A stretch of DNA of 64,000 bases. It comes from Incurvaria masculella. Its lineage: Eukaryota; Arthropoda; Insecta; Lepidoptera; Incurvariidae. The position numbers and the translations under genes are program-made. The notes below the pieces were generated by a model. The model saw only the letters and a list, made by a program, of their open reading frames with translations. It had not been told where the DNA came from and did no database searches. The stretch spans positions 20,788,001-20,852,000 of the forward strand of contig OX335647.2 in the NCBI GenBank assembly GCA_946894095.1, in the 5' to 3' direction. Below, piece after piece: positions 44,701 to 55,445 of this stretch. Position 1 is the stretch's first letter. Each line of letters opens with the position of its first letter.

Positions 44701-47700
44701 GTTGGGCCACCTTAAGGTGGGCCTTCGCGCTCAACTTCCTATACAAACGTGGAAAGAAAATCATGCGCACATTTTTTCGGAGATCCCAAATTATACTCAA
44801 AACTGCTTTATTGAAAAATAATTGGCATCGAAAAATTGGGTTTATTTTCAAAGTTTTAAGGTGTGAAAGCTGAAAATGTTTGCATGTTTTAAACTATAAG
44901 TTTTGACATGGATTACTTAAAGATAAAACAAAAAATCTTAGTCATGAAGCCTTGCTTATTTCATGAAAATTCAAAACCAAAGATAGTTTTTGTTTGATTT
45001 CATATTTATATATTTAGATTTTATATTTATATATATTTTTTTAAATCGAATCAAATGAAACCTAATGTACATTGTTAGTTTAGTGGACGTATTGCATCCT
45101 CTTCATCAAGAAGTCTATCTTTTTCTTCAAAACAGAGACAGTGCCAGAGCGCAATAGAACGTTTTTTTAAGAAAAACCGGTATGGGTTTTATGTTGAGGA
45201 CCAAAGGTGCTCAGAAAAGCCAAAAACACCTCGCCTCGCTCAGCGAGGCGCCATGCAGCAGTGACATCTATTCGCGTTACACGGACAGTAAATTGGTTGG
45301 ATATACAAGTCACAGCTCTTAATCCATGTGACACAATGCTTCCATTTGCAATGGACCTGGGGGGATCCGGGGGTTAGCTAGTTACCTGGACGAGCGTGTG
45401 GAGCGCGAGGAGCGCGTGGAGGCGCTCGAGCGAGAGGAGCTGCGGCTGCGGCTGCGGCTGCTGTACTCGCTGGAGCTGCTCGAACCGCTGCTTCTGTGGA
45501 TGTTGCCAGCACATCTCGTTACGAATAATCCTGTGTACGCGTTAGTAAAATACGCAAGTGGCGATTGATCAGTAAGCCAAAACATTAACTGTTCTGATTT
45601 TGTTCGATTTGTTTTAGCACAAGTTGTTCAATCAATCATAATGTCATTCAATCATATGCATGAAGCCTTTTAAGAGTTTGTGACAACTTCATATGAACTC
45701 TGCTTTGATATTTAATAAAAGACAGCTGTGATGTGAGCTTGGTAAAATCGGATGACAAAATGTAACCATTTATTTTTTATTGATAATCCGCCGGTAAGAA
45801 AATGAGATACTTACAAGATTATGTATTTCATTTATTGAAAATGCACTTTATAGCCTATTATAGCCAACTCACTTTCATACTTTTATTGCTGCTAAGTTTT
45901 CACACATTTCAACAAGCCCTTTAGGGTGAAGGAACTGCCAATATAAAATGAAATAATTGACCCCTTGCTGTAATCAGAGCAATGGAAAAAAACATCAAAC
46001 TAGAATGCCAGTGCCACTCACCTAGATGACGAACGACTACGAGAATATCGTGAACGCGAGCGAGAGGGCGAGGACTTGCGTGATCTCGACCGACGCGATC
46101 TCGAGCGTCTAGACGACGCCGACGAGGAACGGCTGCGCCCTGAAGCCGCCTTCTCCGAACGCTTCTCTGCACCCGACTCCGGAGATATGTCCATGTTGCG
46201 GGGTGAATCTTCTTTATCCGCGCTCTCTTTGGGGGATACCTTTCGCTCCGCCTCCGGGCTAGATTTCTTCGGTTCCTCACAGATGGACTTGACGGTCTCG
46301 TTTTTTTGCGAAGTGGAAGGAGTGCTCAGTTCGAAACGCTTCTTCTCCATTGTTTCCTTGGCACGCTGCAGCAGTTCCGCTTTCAGCCGGTCGAACTCTC
46401 TCTGCTCCTCGTCTTCGAAAGCCGCTCGCTCGTCAAGCCGCGTGAACTCATCCCCGTCCGAGTGTTCGTCCTCGCTCGACGAGCTCCGCACGCAGATCAT
46501 GCGCGGCTTGGGGGGCTTCTTCGACACGAAGAACTTCTTGGGTTGAAGATCCGATGGTGACTTGATGTACTTCTTTTTATCCTTCTCAGGTAATTTCTCA
46601 ATGATGTCTTTGTAGCGTTCAGGGTTGCGGCGGGCAGGCGAATAGCTCAGGCTAGAGCTGCTGCGACTACGCTTGGAGTCTCCAGAGTGATGGGACTCCT
46701 TCGAACGTGAACGACGTTCATCGCTTCCTTTCCGGCCACGCTTCCCGCGAGACTCCTGCCTGTCGAGAGATGACTCTCCGTTGTCTTGCCGTGGCGACCT
46801 CGGGGATCGGAGTACCGTCATCTCCACGCTGCGCTGCTTTCTAGACTCTTTGGGCGGAGATGGTGCAGGACTCACTTTACTCGCTTTGTGGGTCCTTTTC
46901 GGTGATTTGGTCTTTGATTTTTGTCTATCCTTGCTCTTTTTCCTGTCTGGAGGATACCTCGGCTCGATGTCTAATGAGGAATCTCTGGACACTGCAACAT
47001 TTGCCTTTCCTGCTGGAGATACTGAGGTTCTTTTCTTGCAGTACGCTGCTGTCACCTGAGGAGAACGGGATCGGCTTCCTCGCCTTTTAGATTTTTCCAT
47101 ACCTTTGCTGTCCTGATATTCGCCAGTTCTGTTATTCTTGGAAGAAGAGGGACGCTCTTTATGAGACTTATTGTTAGCCATGTTTTTGTTCCTATGGGAT
47201 GGACTAGCATCGGAATCTGAAGATTCGCTGGGGCTTCTTCGCCGTCGAGAGGAAACCTTTTCGGTTTTTCGTTTGCTCGGGCGTTGCTCTGGACTAGAAT
47301 CTTTTTTCGTTCTCTTAGGTTCTTCTGGTTCTTTGCTTCTGTATTTCTTTGGTATATCTGGGGAGTCCTCACGACTCCTCCTCGAAGAGCTCCTATCACT
47401 ATCAGAATGCTTGCGAGACGAAGATTCCTTCCTGTTCTTACTCGAACGCTCCGGTGACTTCTCCTTCTCCTTTTGAACCCTATATGGGGACTTGAATTCT
47501 CTACCTCTATCAGACTTATCTTTTGCCCTTCTGTACTCCGGAGAGTCTTCCCGTCTCCTTGATTTGTGATCGTTACTGTATCTGTCATCTCGTGATCGCT
47601 TTGATTTGGGTTCCTCTTCGGGGTAGTATCTGGCGTTATGCTGAATCTCAGGAGATCTGTTCCTGTACTTTTCTGGTGACGGGGAGTCGTCACGCTTGTT

Positions 47701-50700
47701 TCGTTTCTTCTGCGGCTCGGGCGAGCGACTGCGACTGCGTTCTTCGGAGGGACTCCTTCGTCGACGTTTCTCGGGCGGTGGAGAGGAGCTAATGTCGCGC
47801 TGTTTCTTTTCTTTTCTGTTTGACTTGCTCTTGCTCGGGGGAGGTTCGTAATCGGATTCCGGTGTTCGCGGTCTCCGGGGCTGCTTGACGGGTTCTGGAC
47901 TGGGGCTGGAGCGCCTCTGGGAATTCCTCTTCTTGCCAGGGGGTGATGAGCGGATTCGGGGCTCTGGAGAGACTCTACGCTGATCCCGTGGCGCGCTGCT
48001 GCTGTCCCGACGCTTTCTCTTCTCAACCGACTCTTTATTGCGTGAACTGTTGCCCCTGCCTTCATCGGAAGCTTCGTACTGGCTCTTGCGCTCTCTGTCG
48101 TGCCTCTCCACGGCTTTATCTTTGCGGTTGTAGTAATGGCCTCGATCGGATTGGTTTTCAAGAGGATCGGGCCTTTTAGTTGGTTTCGAGGGGGAACTGA
48201 AAGAGGGCATTCAATGTTTTAATAATAGTAAACATAAAAACAATCTGTGTAGCTACAGGAGAATTCGAGTTAAATAGTACTTACTTGTCGCGACTGCTGA
48301 CCTCGCGGCTGCTTGAACGACGTCTACTGCTTGATTTCTTCTGTTCAAACATAGCAACAAAAGTGTATTACAAACTATCAATAAAAAATATTACCAAACC
48401 AGTGCCAATACAACGATACTAAAGTGGCAAATAGCAACTAAATTTTTTAAATTAAAACCAGTAAAACAACATGGAGCAAGAAAAGTTAAAGAAATTTAAC
48501 AAAATGTAATATTTAATGTTCAAGTTGAATTCACAAAATGTTGTTATTGATTCAACGTTAACATTATATTTAGTTCAGACTGAGATTAAACAGTGTGTTG
48601 ACAACCGAATCCTATGTTATAATTATCATTTGTCATTGAATCATGTTATATTAGAACAGAAAGGTTAAAAAATCAAAACTGTCAAAATATAATCCAAGAG
48701 ATCATGCAAACTATTCACATAGAAAAGCACCAGACAAATACAATATGTAATATACAAAATAATAAAAATTTATATAATAATGGAGATGATAATTCCAAAA
48801 AAAAATTAGTTCAAATCCTTAAGATTTGTAAAATACATATTACTAATTTATTTATATTTAGATTTCAAAAATCTTTTTTTTTTTTGTTTGCTTTCTTTCT
48901 TTTCAAAATTCCTTGCCACTCTATCCATAACATTCTCATGGCTTAAGTAATGAAATGAAGATAGAATGCAGCATGTTCGTAGGAAATCATCTTGTATTCA
49001 AAATAGACATGTTTCATCGTGGTTACTACTGAAAAGTACTTCCCCATACAAAAGTACCAAAGTGAGATTTCTTGCACAATTAGTGTAGGATAAAAATAAT
49101 ATTGATAATGGTTTAATTTTATAAATTCGGATATCTCTAATAATTCCTACTTATATTATATATAAATAAAATTATACTAGATAAAAACTAGAATTTGGTT
49201 TAATTTTGATCCGTCAAATGCGATGATTGCTATTTTCCAGGCTCCTGCCGCCATAGGACCAGCATAGAATCAAAATATACAGCTTTAATATTCCTAGAAA
49301 TGTTGTTATTCTAATTATTCATTTCTTAAGCCAAATCATGGCTGTAATTTCATTGTTGTTTTGATTTATAATAAAAAAAAAAAAAAAAGGAAAATCATTT
49401 TTTTGTATTTTTTATGCACTTTGTAAATTTACTTAGTTCCTACCTCCAAATTTCTTGGACTAATATGAAAATAGGTGTGGGATTAGCCATCCATGTCCAG
49501 TTACATAAAAAAATGTCCTGACAAAATTAATATGAATTGTCAAAAAAATCGAAGAAAACTTTTTTATAATTTGGGTGCCCCTTTATAGCTATCTAACTCA
49601 CTTTTCATTTACTCACAAATCGGTAATATTTTGAAAAACATTTTAAAAATAAACAATTATGGCCTGAAAGTCTATTGAATATTACATTTAATCAGTAAAA
49701 ATAAATGTGCAAGCGATCTACCTAGTACATAAGTATGGGACCTACACAGTCCAGTTGCCGAAAGGGGTTATTCTGTACACGAAACTGAAAATCTTTTGCT
49801 TTAAAACTTTTCTTTTAAATACTGAAAATGGCATGCTCCTTATACATGTCTGTTGATACTTATACAAAAATATATGGTAAACATTTTCAGTCCCTAAAAC
49901 AAAAGTCGTAAAACAAAAAATGTTCAGTTTGGTGGACAGAAATAACAGCTTTTGACCTCGAATGCCAGTTTTAGTATGCTGTGTATCATTAGACCCTACA
50001 CAAAAAAAATACAATTTGAGATTGCATAGAGTTTCATGAGAGGAGATATCAATAAATAATGTAAAGGAAAATATAATCAAGAACAACGTACCTTTTGTTA
50101 CTTATGATGGACGTTTCGTATACGTTATTACATGTGGAGCTTCCATTAAAAGTTTTGGACAAAATGAGAAGAGGGGAGAATGTTATGGATTAGTTAGTTT
50201 TTAAAATATTTAGCCACAAGATACATACAAAGGTGGATGACGTGCATTCAAAATTTCTGCACATTATAGTTTGAATCATTTAAAATAATGGACCAACAGC
50301 TTGTTTGGAAATTACGTTTACGGCAGTTTTAATCAAAACGATACAGGAATTCAGTTTAATATTTAGTTTAATTAATTTCACAAGCTCAAAGATTATGTGA
50401 CACTGGGACAAAACCTACTACGGAAATTCAGTATAATAAGATTTCACAATCAAGATGGTTAGTCATGCAGTCATGTTTCGCATGTTTGTTATCATGTTTC
50501 ACACGGGCTGCTCGAACGACTTTAGAACCAGAGCCGGTAGTCTAAGTTGTCATCTAAATTGGCGTTACGGCAAACCGATCGACTGGCGTTTTCAAATGTA
50601 TGGAGAAATTGAAGAGCGCGCGCAGCGGGCGTTAAGCGAACTAACATTTGAGAGTCCGAGCTTGATTTGACAGCTTACTCAACGTTGCCGTAAATACGTC

Positions 50701-53700
50701 GACGTTGCCGTTTACGTCCACTCCGCGTTTTCATACAAATCGGAAGTGCGCATCTGACTTTGACAGCTTGAAGAAGTAAAACCACAGAATATCTAGTAAA
50801 CACTTGTATGGAGTTTGGAGAAAACGCCAGTCGATCGGTTTGCCGTAAACGCCAATTTAGGTGAGAACTCAGACTGACCACTCAGATTGAAGAAAACTGT
50901 TTTCTCTGCAACAATCAACCTAATCAATATATTTCCATGTTTCAAATAAAAAAATACAGATTTCAAATAATGTCTAAATGAAACAGTTGGACAGACTTAT
51001 CTAATCATCAGGCCATCTGGCGCACAAGAAAAAGACGGCCGACATAGAGTGGACATCTTGAATGCACGTCATCGCACAATAACAACTGCTTGAATGTTGG
51101 AGTGTCGAGAAGCATGCAAAATCATTACATTATTGTTAAACAGCGTTAAAACGGATCTTACGCACACTTGTTAACGGTTTCCAACCCCCAAAATTGCAAC
51201 AGTGAAACACATTCCAACTTCACAAGTTACACTCAATTCAAGTAAAGCAGTTGCTGTTCATAAACATTAGTATTGATGTGAACACGGACATCATCAGTTA
51301 GTCTGTCTCTTGGTACCTACAGTGTGTTATTGTTGTGTGGAATACTTACAGTAAGATTATCTCTTCACATAGAGATGGCTATCCTATGAAATGATGCACA
51401 GTTAAACAGAGAATTTTTACTGGCCATTTCTTGTATGTACAAACAATACAGAACACTATTTTACAGTCTAACGGCAACATTTATCTCAGGCACGCGTCCC
51501 GCACATTCGTCGCGCAACTACAGCCTACGGGCATTCCAAGTGAACGATAAAAATGTTTCGCTTATCAGAGAGAGAGTGGGCTTTCACTAAAATAAAACTT
51601 GCGAAAGGAATACTCGTAAAAGAACAAATTCAAATCATATGGAGTTGATTCGGAATATAGAGCCGGACAGATCGCTCGAGCGTGACCGACCCACACACTG
51701 CCTTTAGGGCCGATTTTTCAATAGTCTGATAAATCAATGAGATAACTATTCGATTAATTTATTTACGCGGCTGCTTATCCATCCGTTTTAGTAATTCCAT
51801 ATTAATTGTGATAGAAGATATAATCCTCCGGTAAGGACTTCTGTCTTTAAAATAAAGTCAAATTTGTACTGTAAGACCGTGAGTACTATCTCCTAGGATT
51901 GAAAAATCGGCCCTTAGGCAAATTGAAAGGTTATGAAAACTACCATAACAGTATGAAGTGGCAACTTCAGTTAATACAATCGCATGTCGATCGAGCGTCC
52001 GGCCGACGCTAGCTGCTCGTGGGACATTGGGATCTCAAGAACAATGGCGACGGCGAAGCATCTAAAATGATGACATCTCCATAATGGCTCGCTGGCCTCT
52101 AATTTACATGACATTCGACTCGCGGAAGCGCTTACGAAGCATGGACAGACGAGGGGGTGACTCGGTTCAACCTTCGGTGAGAGTCGAGGTGTTATGTGAT
52201 GATGGTGGGTGTTATCTTTATACAGAATCCTCTCACACTGGTAGGGGGTGGGGCGGGAGGTGAGTGCGGGTGCAGCGGGGGTGGGGCGGGGTATTTACCT
52301 TCCGCTTGCGCTTGCGCGCTTCGCGTGCGGCGTCCGTCTCCGACTCAGAGGAGCTCGAGGACTCGCTGTCCGATGACTTGGCACGCTTCTTCTTCTTCTT
52401 GCTCGACTCTTGCCTGTGCACACATGTTTCTTTTAATAGATCTTAAGGTGGCCCAACCCGGCGGGACTAACTCATTCGCGGGTACGGTACAAAGCCGTGC
52501 TGTTGCGCTCTGGGACCTTCTCTGTTTCAAAGAAAAAGACAGACTCCGTGATGAGGAAGATGCAACATGTCCACAAAAAAGACAATGTGCATAGTGTATG
52601 ATTTGATAAGATTTACGAAAATTGTAATTACAAAACGAACTTATAGCTAAAAGTAAACCACTACCGCTGCAGTCAAAAATCTAACAAAAACCAAATAGAC
52701 TATAAATCTTGATTAAATAAGCTATGTCTGATGACTAATATTTTTAAGATGTTCTTACTTTATCATTGCGTAATCCACCTCCAAAGTTATTGTATAAAAC
52801 GCGCGAAAAATTCGAACTCAGAAACCAAACACAATTTTACAATGCCAACGGTCATCAGACATCTAGTTCGATCAAATAAAGCTATTTTGAGCAAAATTTG
52901 AGATCTCTGACAAGAAATATGGGCGTGATCTTCTTTCCCCGTTTGTATGGGCAGTTGAGCGGGTTGGGCCACCTTAAATAGAGAATTTTTAGTAAGTTCA
53001 ATCGAAATTGTTTCACGCGCAACAAACATACAGACTACATAGAAGCTGGTAAAAGACAGTTGTTTGCCCGGGAGTTACATTACAATATGTTGCATAAATT
53101 CTATGTGACAAAAATTAAGTAGATTTAAAGTAAAAAAAATTACATTACATATTATTAAAATGAAGAACTTACTTCTCCTTCTTATTCTTTTTTGACTTCT
53201 TTTTCTTAGACTTTTTTGCGTCTGGTGAAGTGCTGAAAATAAATGATGTTGTTAGAATGTACAACAAAACAGACGTGACATCTTTATTCCTCCGACTATC
53301 TACAAAAAGGCATCTAACAGGAATGTGATGCAAAATTTTTTTGATTTCATACCTATTTTCGTGTGCACACCTTTTTTACCTGTAAGTATTGTTGGCTGTA
53401 CCAAGGACCAAAGGTGCCAAATAACCACGCTCAGCAAGGCACTATACTAGACGATTAGCCGAAAATTGCTGAGCTATTGAGCTTGTTCAAATTACGCTTG
53501 AAGATTTCCAGGTTGTAGGTACATATGAGGTAAGGACGGATTGTTCTCAAAAGCCTAATGTCAACCACGAGCACACCTCTGATTCTCTGCGACGGGTGTT
53601 CCGGATTTAGGTAGAATGGGAAGGAATAAGGATTGCAAGTTCCACGGAGCATCGTCCATGATAATAACCTTACATAATATTAAAAAAACAAATGTTTAGT

Positions 53701-54940
53701 TTTTTTTATGTGACTGGACATGGATGGCTAATACCACCCCTTCTGTCATGGTATTAGCCTAACACACCACATGGGAACTAGGTGCCATGCCAGGACCTTC
53801 CTTATATTGCACGGCTACATTGAACTGGATGGAAAACACGGACAATTTTCATTGCCGCTTCGACCATCGTTCATTCAATGCGATGGTACCAACCCGGACG
53901 GGATTAACCCTACCACCTAGTAAGTAAGGAAGGGGACCTACATTTTAACGTGGAATCCGAACCACGGCCAGCCTCTCTCAACGGTCGAATGGTCATCCAT
54001 CCAAGACCAGACCGGACCCAGCGTTGCTTAACTTCGGAGAGCGATCGCCGAAGTGTCGCGCCACTGGGCTATTGAGGCTAAAGTGTGTAGTGTACTAAAA
54101 TGTTGTGTTGCATGGGAAAAAAAATCTGATATGTTTTCCCAAACGCGCCAAAATAATTATTACTTCAAAAATTAGATTACAGCAGTAAATCGACCACCAG
54201 GTGAACAGCAGGACGGTGTAGGTGTGTACCTGCGACGCGACTTCTTCCTGCTGCCGGCGGTGGCGGCGGTGGAGAGGTCGCGCTCGCGGCTCGGCGTGCG
54301 CACGAGCTGGTAGCGCTCGGCGTCGCGCTCGCGCTGCGCGTGCTCGTCGCGCGCGCGCCGCGCCGCGTCCAGCGACGAGCCGTCCACGAAGTGCGCCGCG
54401 ATGCCGAACGTGACCGCACATTGTAGCGGTGTGGGTAGACTGTAGGAAGGTGTAGGTGTGTACCTGCGACGCGACTTCTTCCTGCTGCCGGCGGTGGCGG
54501 CGGTGGAGAGGTCGCGCTCGCGGCTCGGCGTGCGCACGAGCTGGTAGCGCTCGGCGTCGCGCTCGCGCTGCGCGTGCTCGTCGCGCGCGCGCCGCGCCGC
54601 GTCCAGCGACGAGCCGTCCACGAAGTGCGCCGCGATGCCGAACGTGACCGCACATTGTAGCGGTGTGGGTAGACTGTAGGAAGGTGTAGGTGTGTACCTG
54701 CGACGCGACTTCTTCCTGCTGCCGGCGGTGGCGGCGGTGGAGAGGTCGCGCTCGCGGCTCGGCGTGCGCACGAGCTGGTAGCGCTCGGCGTCGCGCTCGC
54801 GCTGCGCGTGCTCGTCGCGCGCGCGCCGCGCCGCGTCCAGCGACGAGCCGTCCACGAAGTGCGCCGCGATGCCGAACGCCGAGCGCAGGCGCGCGTTCTT
54901 CTCCTGCTGCGCCTCCGCCACGGCGTGCGTCTCGCGGACA
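38800..54940 (-). CDS. SRRM2: SRRM2/Cwc21-type SR-rich spliceosomal protein, 8 exons (5' part missing)
   Basis: Exons in transcript order: 54940-54698, 53232-53173, 52413-52299, 48340-48285, 48196-46022, 45493-45386, 43971-43879 and 38935-38800 (stop TAG). All eight are GT-AG and in phase, coding 994 aa. The first listed exon reads VRETHAVAEAQQEKNARLRS then AFGIAAHFVDGSSLDAARRA, close to the conserved end of the Cwc21 region of human SRRM2 (ETHQLAE..., AFGISDSYVDGSSFD). Lys/Ser-rich linkers follow, then a 725-codon exon of RS/SP repeats, then 'FFVSKKPPKPRMICVRSSSSE' on an acidic and coiled-coil stretch, RS repeats, and the conserved C-terminal motif SPSFLDRRRITS-ARKRPIPYRR. SRRM2 is a nuclear scaffold of the active spliceosome and of nuclear speckles. 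The expected N-terminus (MYNGIGL-type) and the Cwc21 core were not found in the window. Introns hold MITEs, SINEs and LINE pieces. Confidence 0.9.
39102..39262. mobile_element. Small palindromic MITE (copy 2 of 2)
   Basis: Same family as 196-352, with ends AGGGCCGAGTGCACGAACGG and the complement of CGTGCAATCGGGGCTTA. In the last intron of the SRRM2-like gene. Confidence 0.65.
39808..39902. mobile_element. Small palindromic MITE (copy 2 of 2)
   Basis: Same family as 7328-7452: GCATCACCCTCAACGCCA at the left, GCGTTTTGGGTGATGCC at the right, and the shared internal 'GCAAGGAAAACGTATGTGGG'. About 30 bp shorter internally than copy 1. Confidence 0.65.
39903..43878. other. Large last intron of the SRRM2-like gene
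   Basis: No exon supported on either strand in about 4 kb of AT-rich DNA. It includes an (ATT)n run near 40684-40699 and a C-tract at 42597-42617 interrupted by one T. Long open frames here have no recognisable domain. Confidence 0.5.
44171..44711 (-). mobile_element. GGTGGCCC/TTAA MITE, intact copy
   Basis: 541 bp between TTAA at 44167-44170 and TTAA at 44712-44715. Termini GGTGGCCCATCCCGCTCAT and the complement of CCGCCGGGTTGGGCCACC. Internal order matches copies at 52447 and 58805 in reverse. In an intron of the SRRM2-like gene, between the exons at 43879-43971 and 45386-45493. Confidence 0.82.
44716..45165 (-). mobile_element. Second, decayed GGTGGCCC-family MITE abutting the first
   Basis: Begins immediately after the TTAA of the preceding copy (GGTGGGCCTTCGCGCTCAAC) and keeps the same order of motifs (GAAAGAAAATCATGCGCACA, 'ATTTATATATTTAGA', 'AGAGACAGTGCCAGAGCGCA') with many changes. 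The far terminus is not preserved. The two copies share one TTAA. Confidence 0.6.
50539..50877. mobile_element. MITE with about 55-bp TIRs
   Basis: About 339 bp. The left arm includes TCTAAATTGGCGTTACGGCA and ACCGATCGACTGGCGTTTTC; the right arm repeats both in reverse complement (GAAAACGCCAGTCGATCGGT ... ACGCCAATTTAGGTGAG). A diverged relative lies at 4680-4990. In an intron of the SRRM2-like gene, between exons at 48285-48340 and 52299-52413. Confidence 0.8.
51707..51913. mobile_element. MITE with TTA target duplication
   Basis: 207 bp bounded by TTA on each side (51704-51706, 51914-51916). TIRs are GGGCCGATTTTTCAAT and the complement of ATTGAAAAATCGGCCC, a perfect 16-bp match. The TWA target fits PIF/Harbinger-type elements. 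Confidence 0.8.
52447..52973 (+). mobile_element. GGTGGCCC/TTAA MITE, intact copy
   Basis: 527 bp between TTAA at 52443-52446 and 52974-52977. Termini GGTGGCCCAACCCGGCGGG and the complement of GAGCGGGTTGGGCCACC give 14-bp TIRs. It begins only about 30 bp upstream, in transcript sense, of the acceptor of the SRRM2-like exon 52413-52299, so it may hold that intron's branch region. Confidence 0.85.
53455..53645 (-). repeat. LINE 3' fragment
   Basis: The minus frame reads 'IRPYLICTYNLEIFKRNLNK', a LINE reverse-transcriptase C-terminal type sequence; related to 10170-10330. It lies in the SRRM2-like intron between exons at 53173-53232 and 54698-54940. Confidence 0.55.
53703..54079 (-). mobile_element. 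5S rRNA-derived SINE
   Basis: Near full-length copy in reverse orientation with poly-T at 53701-53708, the complete shared tail and body, and the 5S head (complement of GGATGGGTGACC-like, CTCCGAAGTTAAGCAACG and CACTTCGGCGATCG). Closely similar to copies at 6070-6455 and 61568-61950. It is inside the SRRM2-like gene. Confidence 0.88.
54215..54884 (-). repeat. Three identical 234-bp tandem copies of most of an SRRM2-like exon
   Basis: The segment from the donor site to the AFGIAAHFVDGSS codons occurs three times with a strict 234-bp period (donors at 54697, 54463 and 54229). The exon parts are identical, and about 32 bp of intron-like spacer separates them. Only the copy next to 54940 has the upstream exon part and an AG acceptor (CGCGCGCAG). 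Because 234 is a multiple of three and the spacers have no stop, all three can be read as one frame (linker YTPTPSYSLPTPLQCAVT). Confidence 0.9.
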
Positions 54941-55088
54941 CTGCGCGCGCAACCACACCGTCAATCAACGCATCAAAATGCTTTTTAATCGGAAAATCGG
55001 CTTCTCAACAGTTATGGCGGCGCAGGTCTATAGGCTTATTACGAGTTACATATTCTCTATCTCTACATCGCTTCGATAGTCGATTATT

Positions 55089-55270
55089 ATTACTTACTCC
55101 ATTAAATAAAGTATTTGAGGCATTGTACACTTAATCGCCCGTCCATGGATTTTTTTATTTTTATGTAGAAATATGTGTAGAAAATATGTGTCTACTGAAA
55201 TATAAAAATCCGTGGGCGGGCGACTTAGTGTATACCTACCTCAAATGCTTTATTCAATGGAGTAAGTAAT
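55089..55270. mobile_element. Foldback MITE with about 80-bp arms
   Basis: About 182 bp. ATTACTTACTCCATTAAATA, 'TATTTGAGGCATTGTACACT' and 'TCGCCCGTCCATGGATTTTT' on the left return inverted on the right (AAAAATCCGTGGGCGGGCGA ... TTATTCAATGGAGTAAGTAAT). Almost the whole element is stem. Confidence 0.8.
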
Positions 55271-55298
55271 ACCTTAAATACTCTATTCAGTAGTCTAA

Positions 55299-55445
55299 GG
55301 GCCATTTTCGCCTACTGCTGATTAGCTCAATCGCCACATACAAGGTCCTTTCTTAGCAGCTTGCAATCAATTTGCAGCACTTTGGTAATAAAGGCCCTAT
55401 GAGTGTCAATTAAAATAAATCACCGTTTGGTGAAAACGAGGCTTA
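55299..55445 (+). repeat. Dispersed repeat (copy at 36.5 kb)
   Basis: Second copy of the family at 36486-36652, with the same order of blocks ending in AAATAAATCACCGTTTGGTG. Confidence 0.6.

Noticed and set aside
47052..48161. 369-aa frame inside the large SRRM2-like exon
   Set aside because: A shifted-frame shadow of the RS-repeat exon, with no motif of its own and no splice continuity.
54095..54968. Three overlapping long minus-strand frames plus plus-strand frames
   Set aside because: Only the frame giving ETHAVAEAQQEKN...FVDGSS matches SRRM2 and joins the next exon in phase; the others are shadows in GC-rich repeats.
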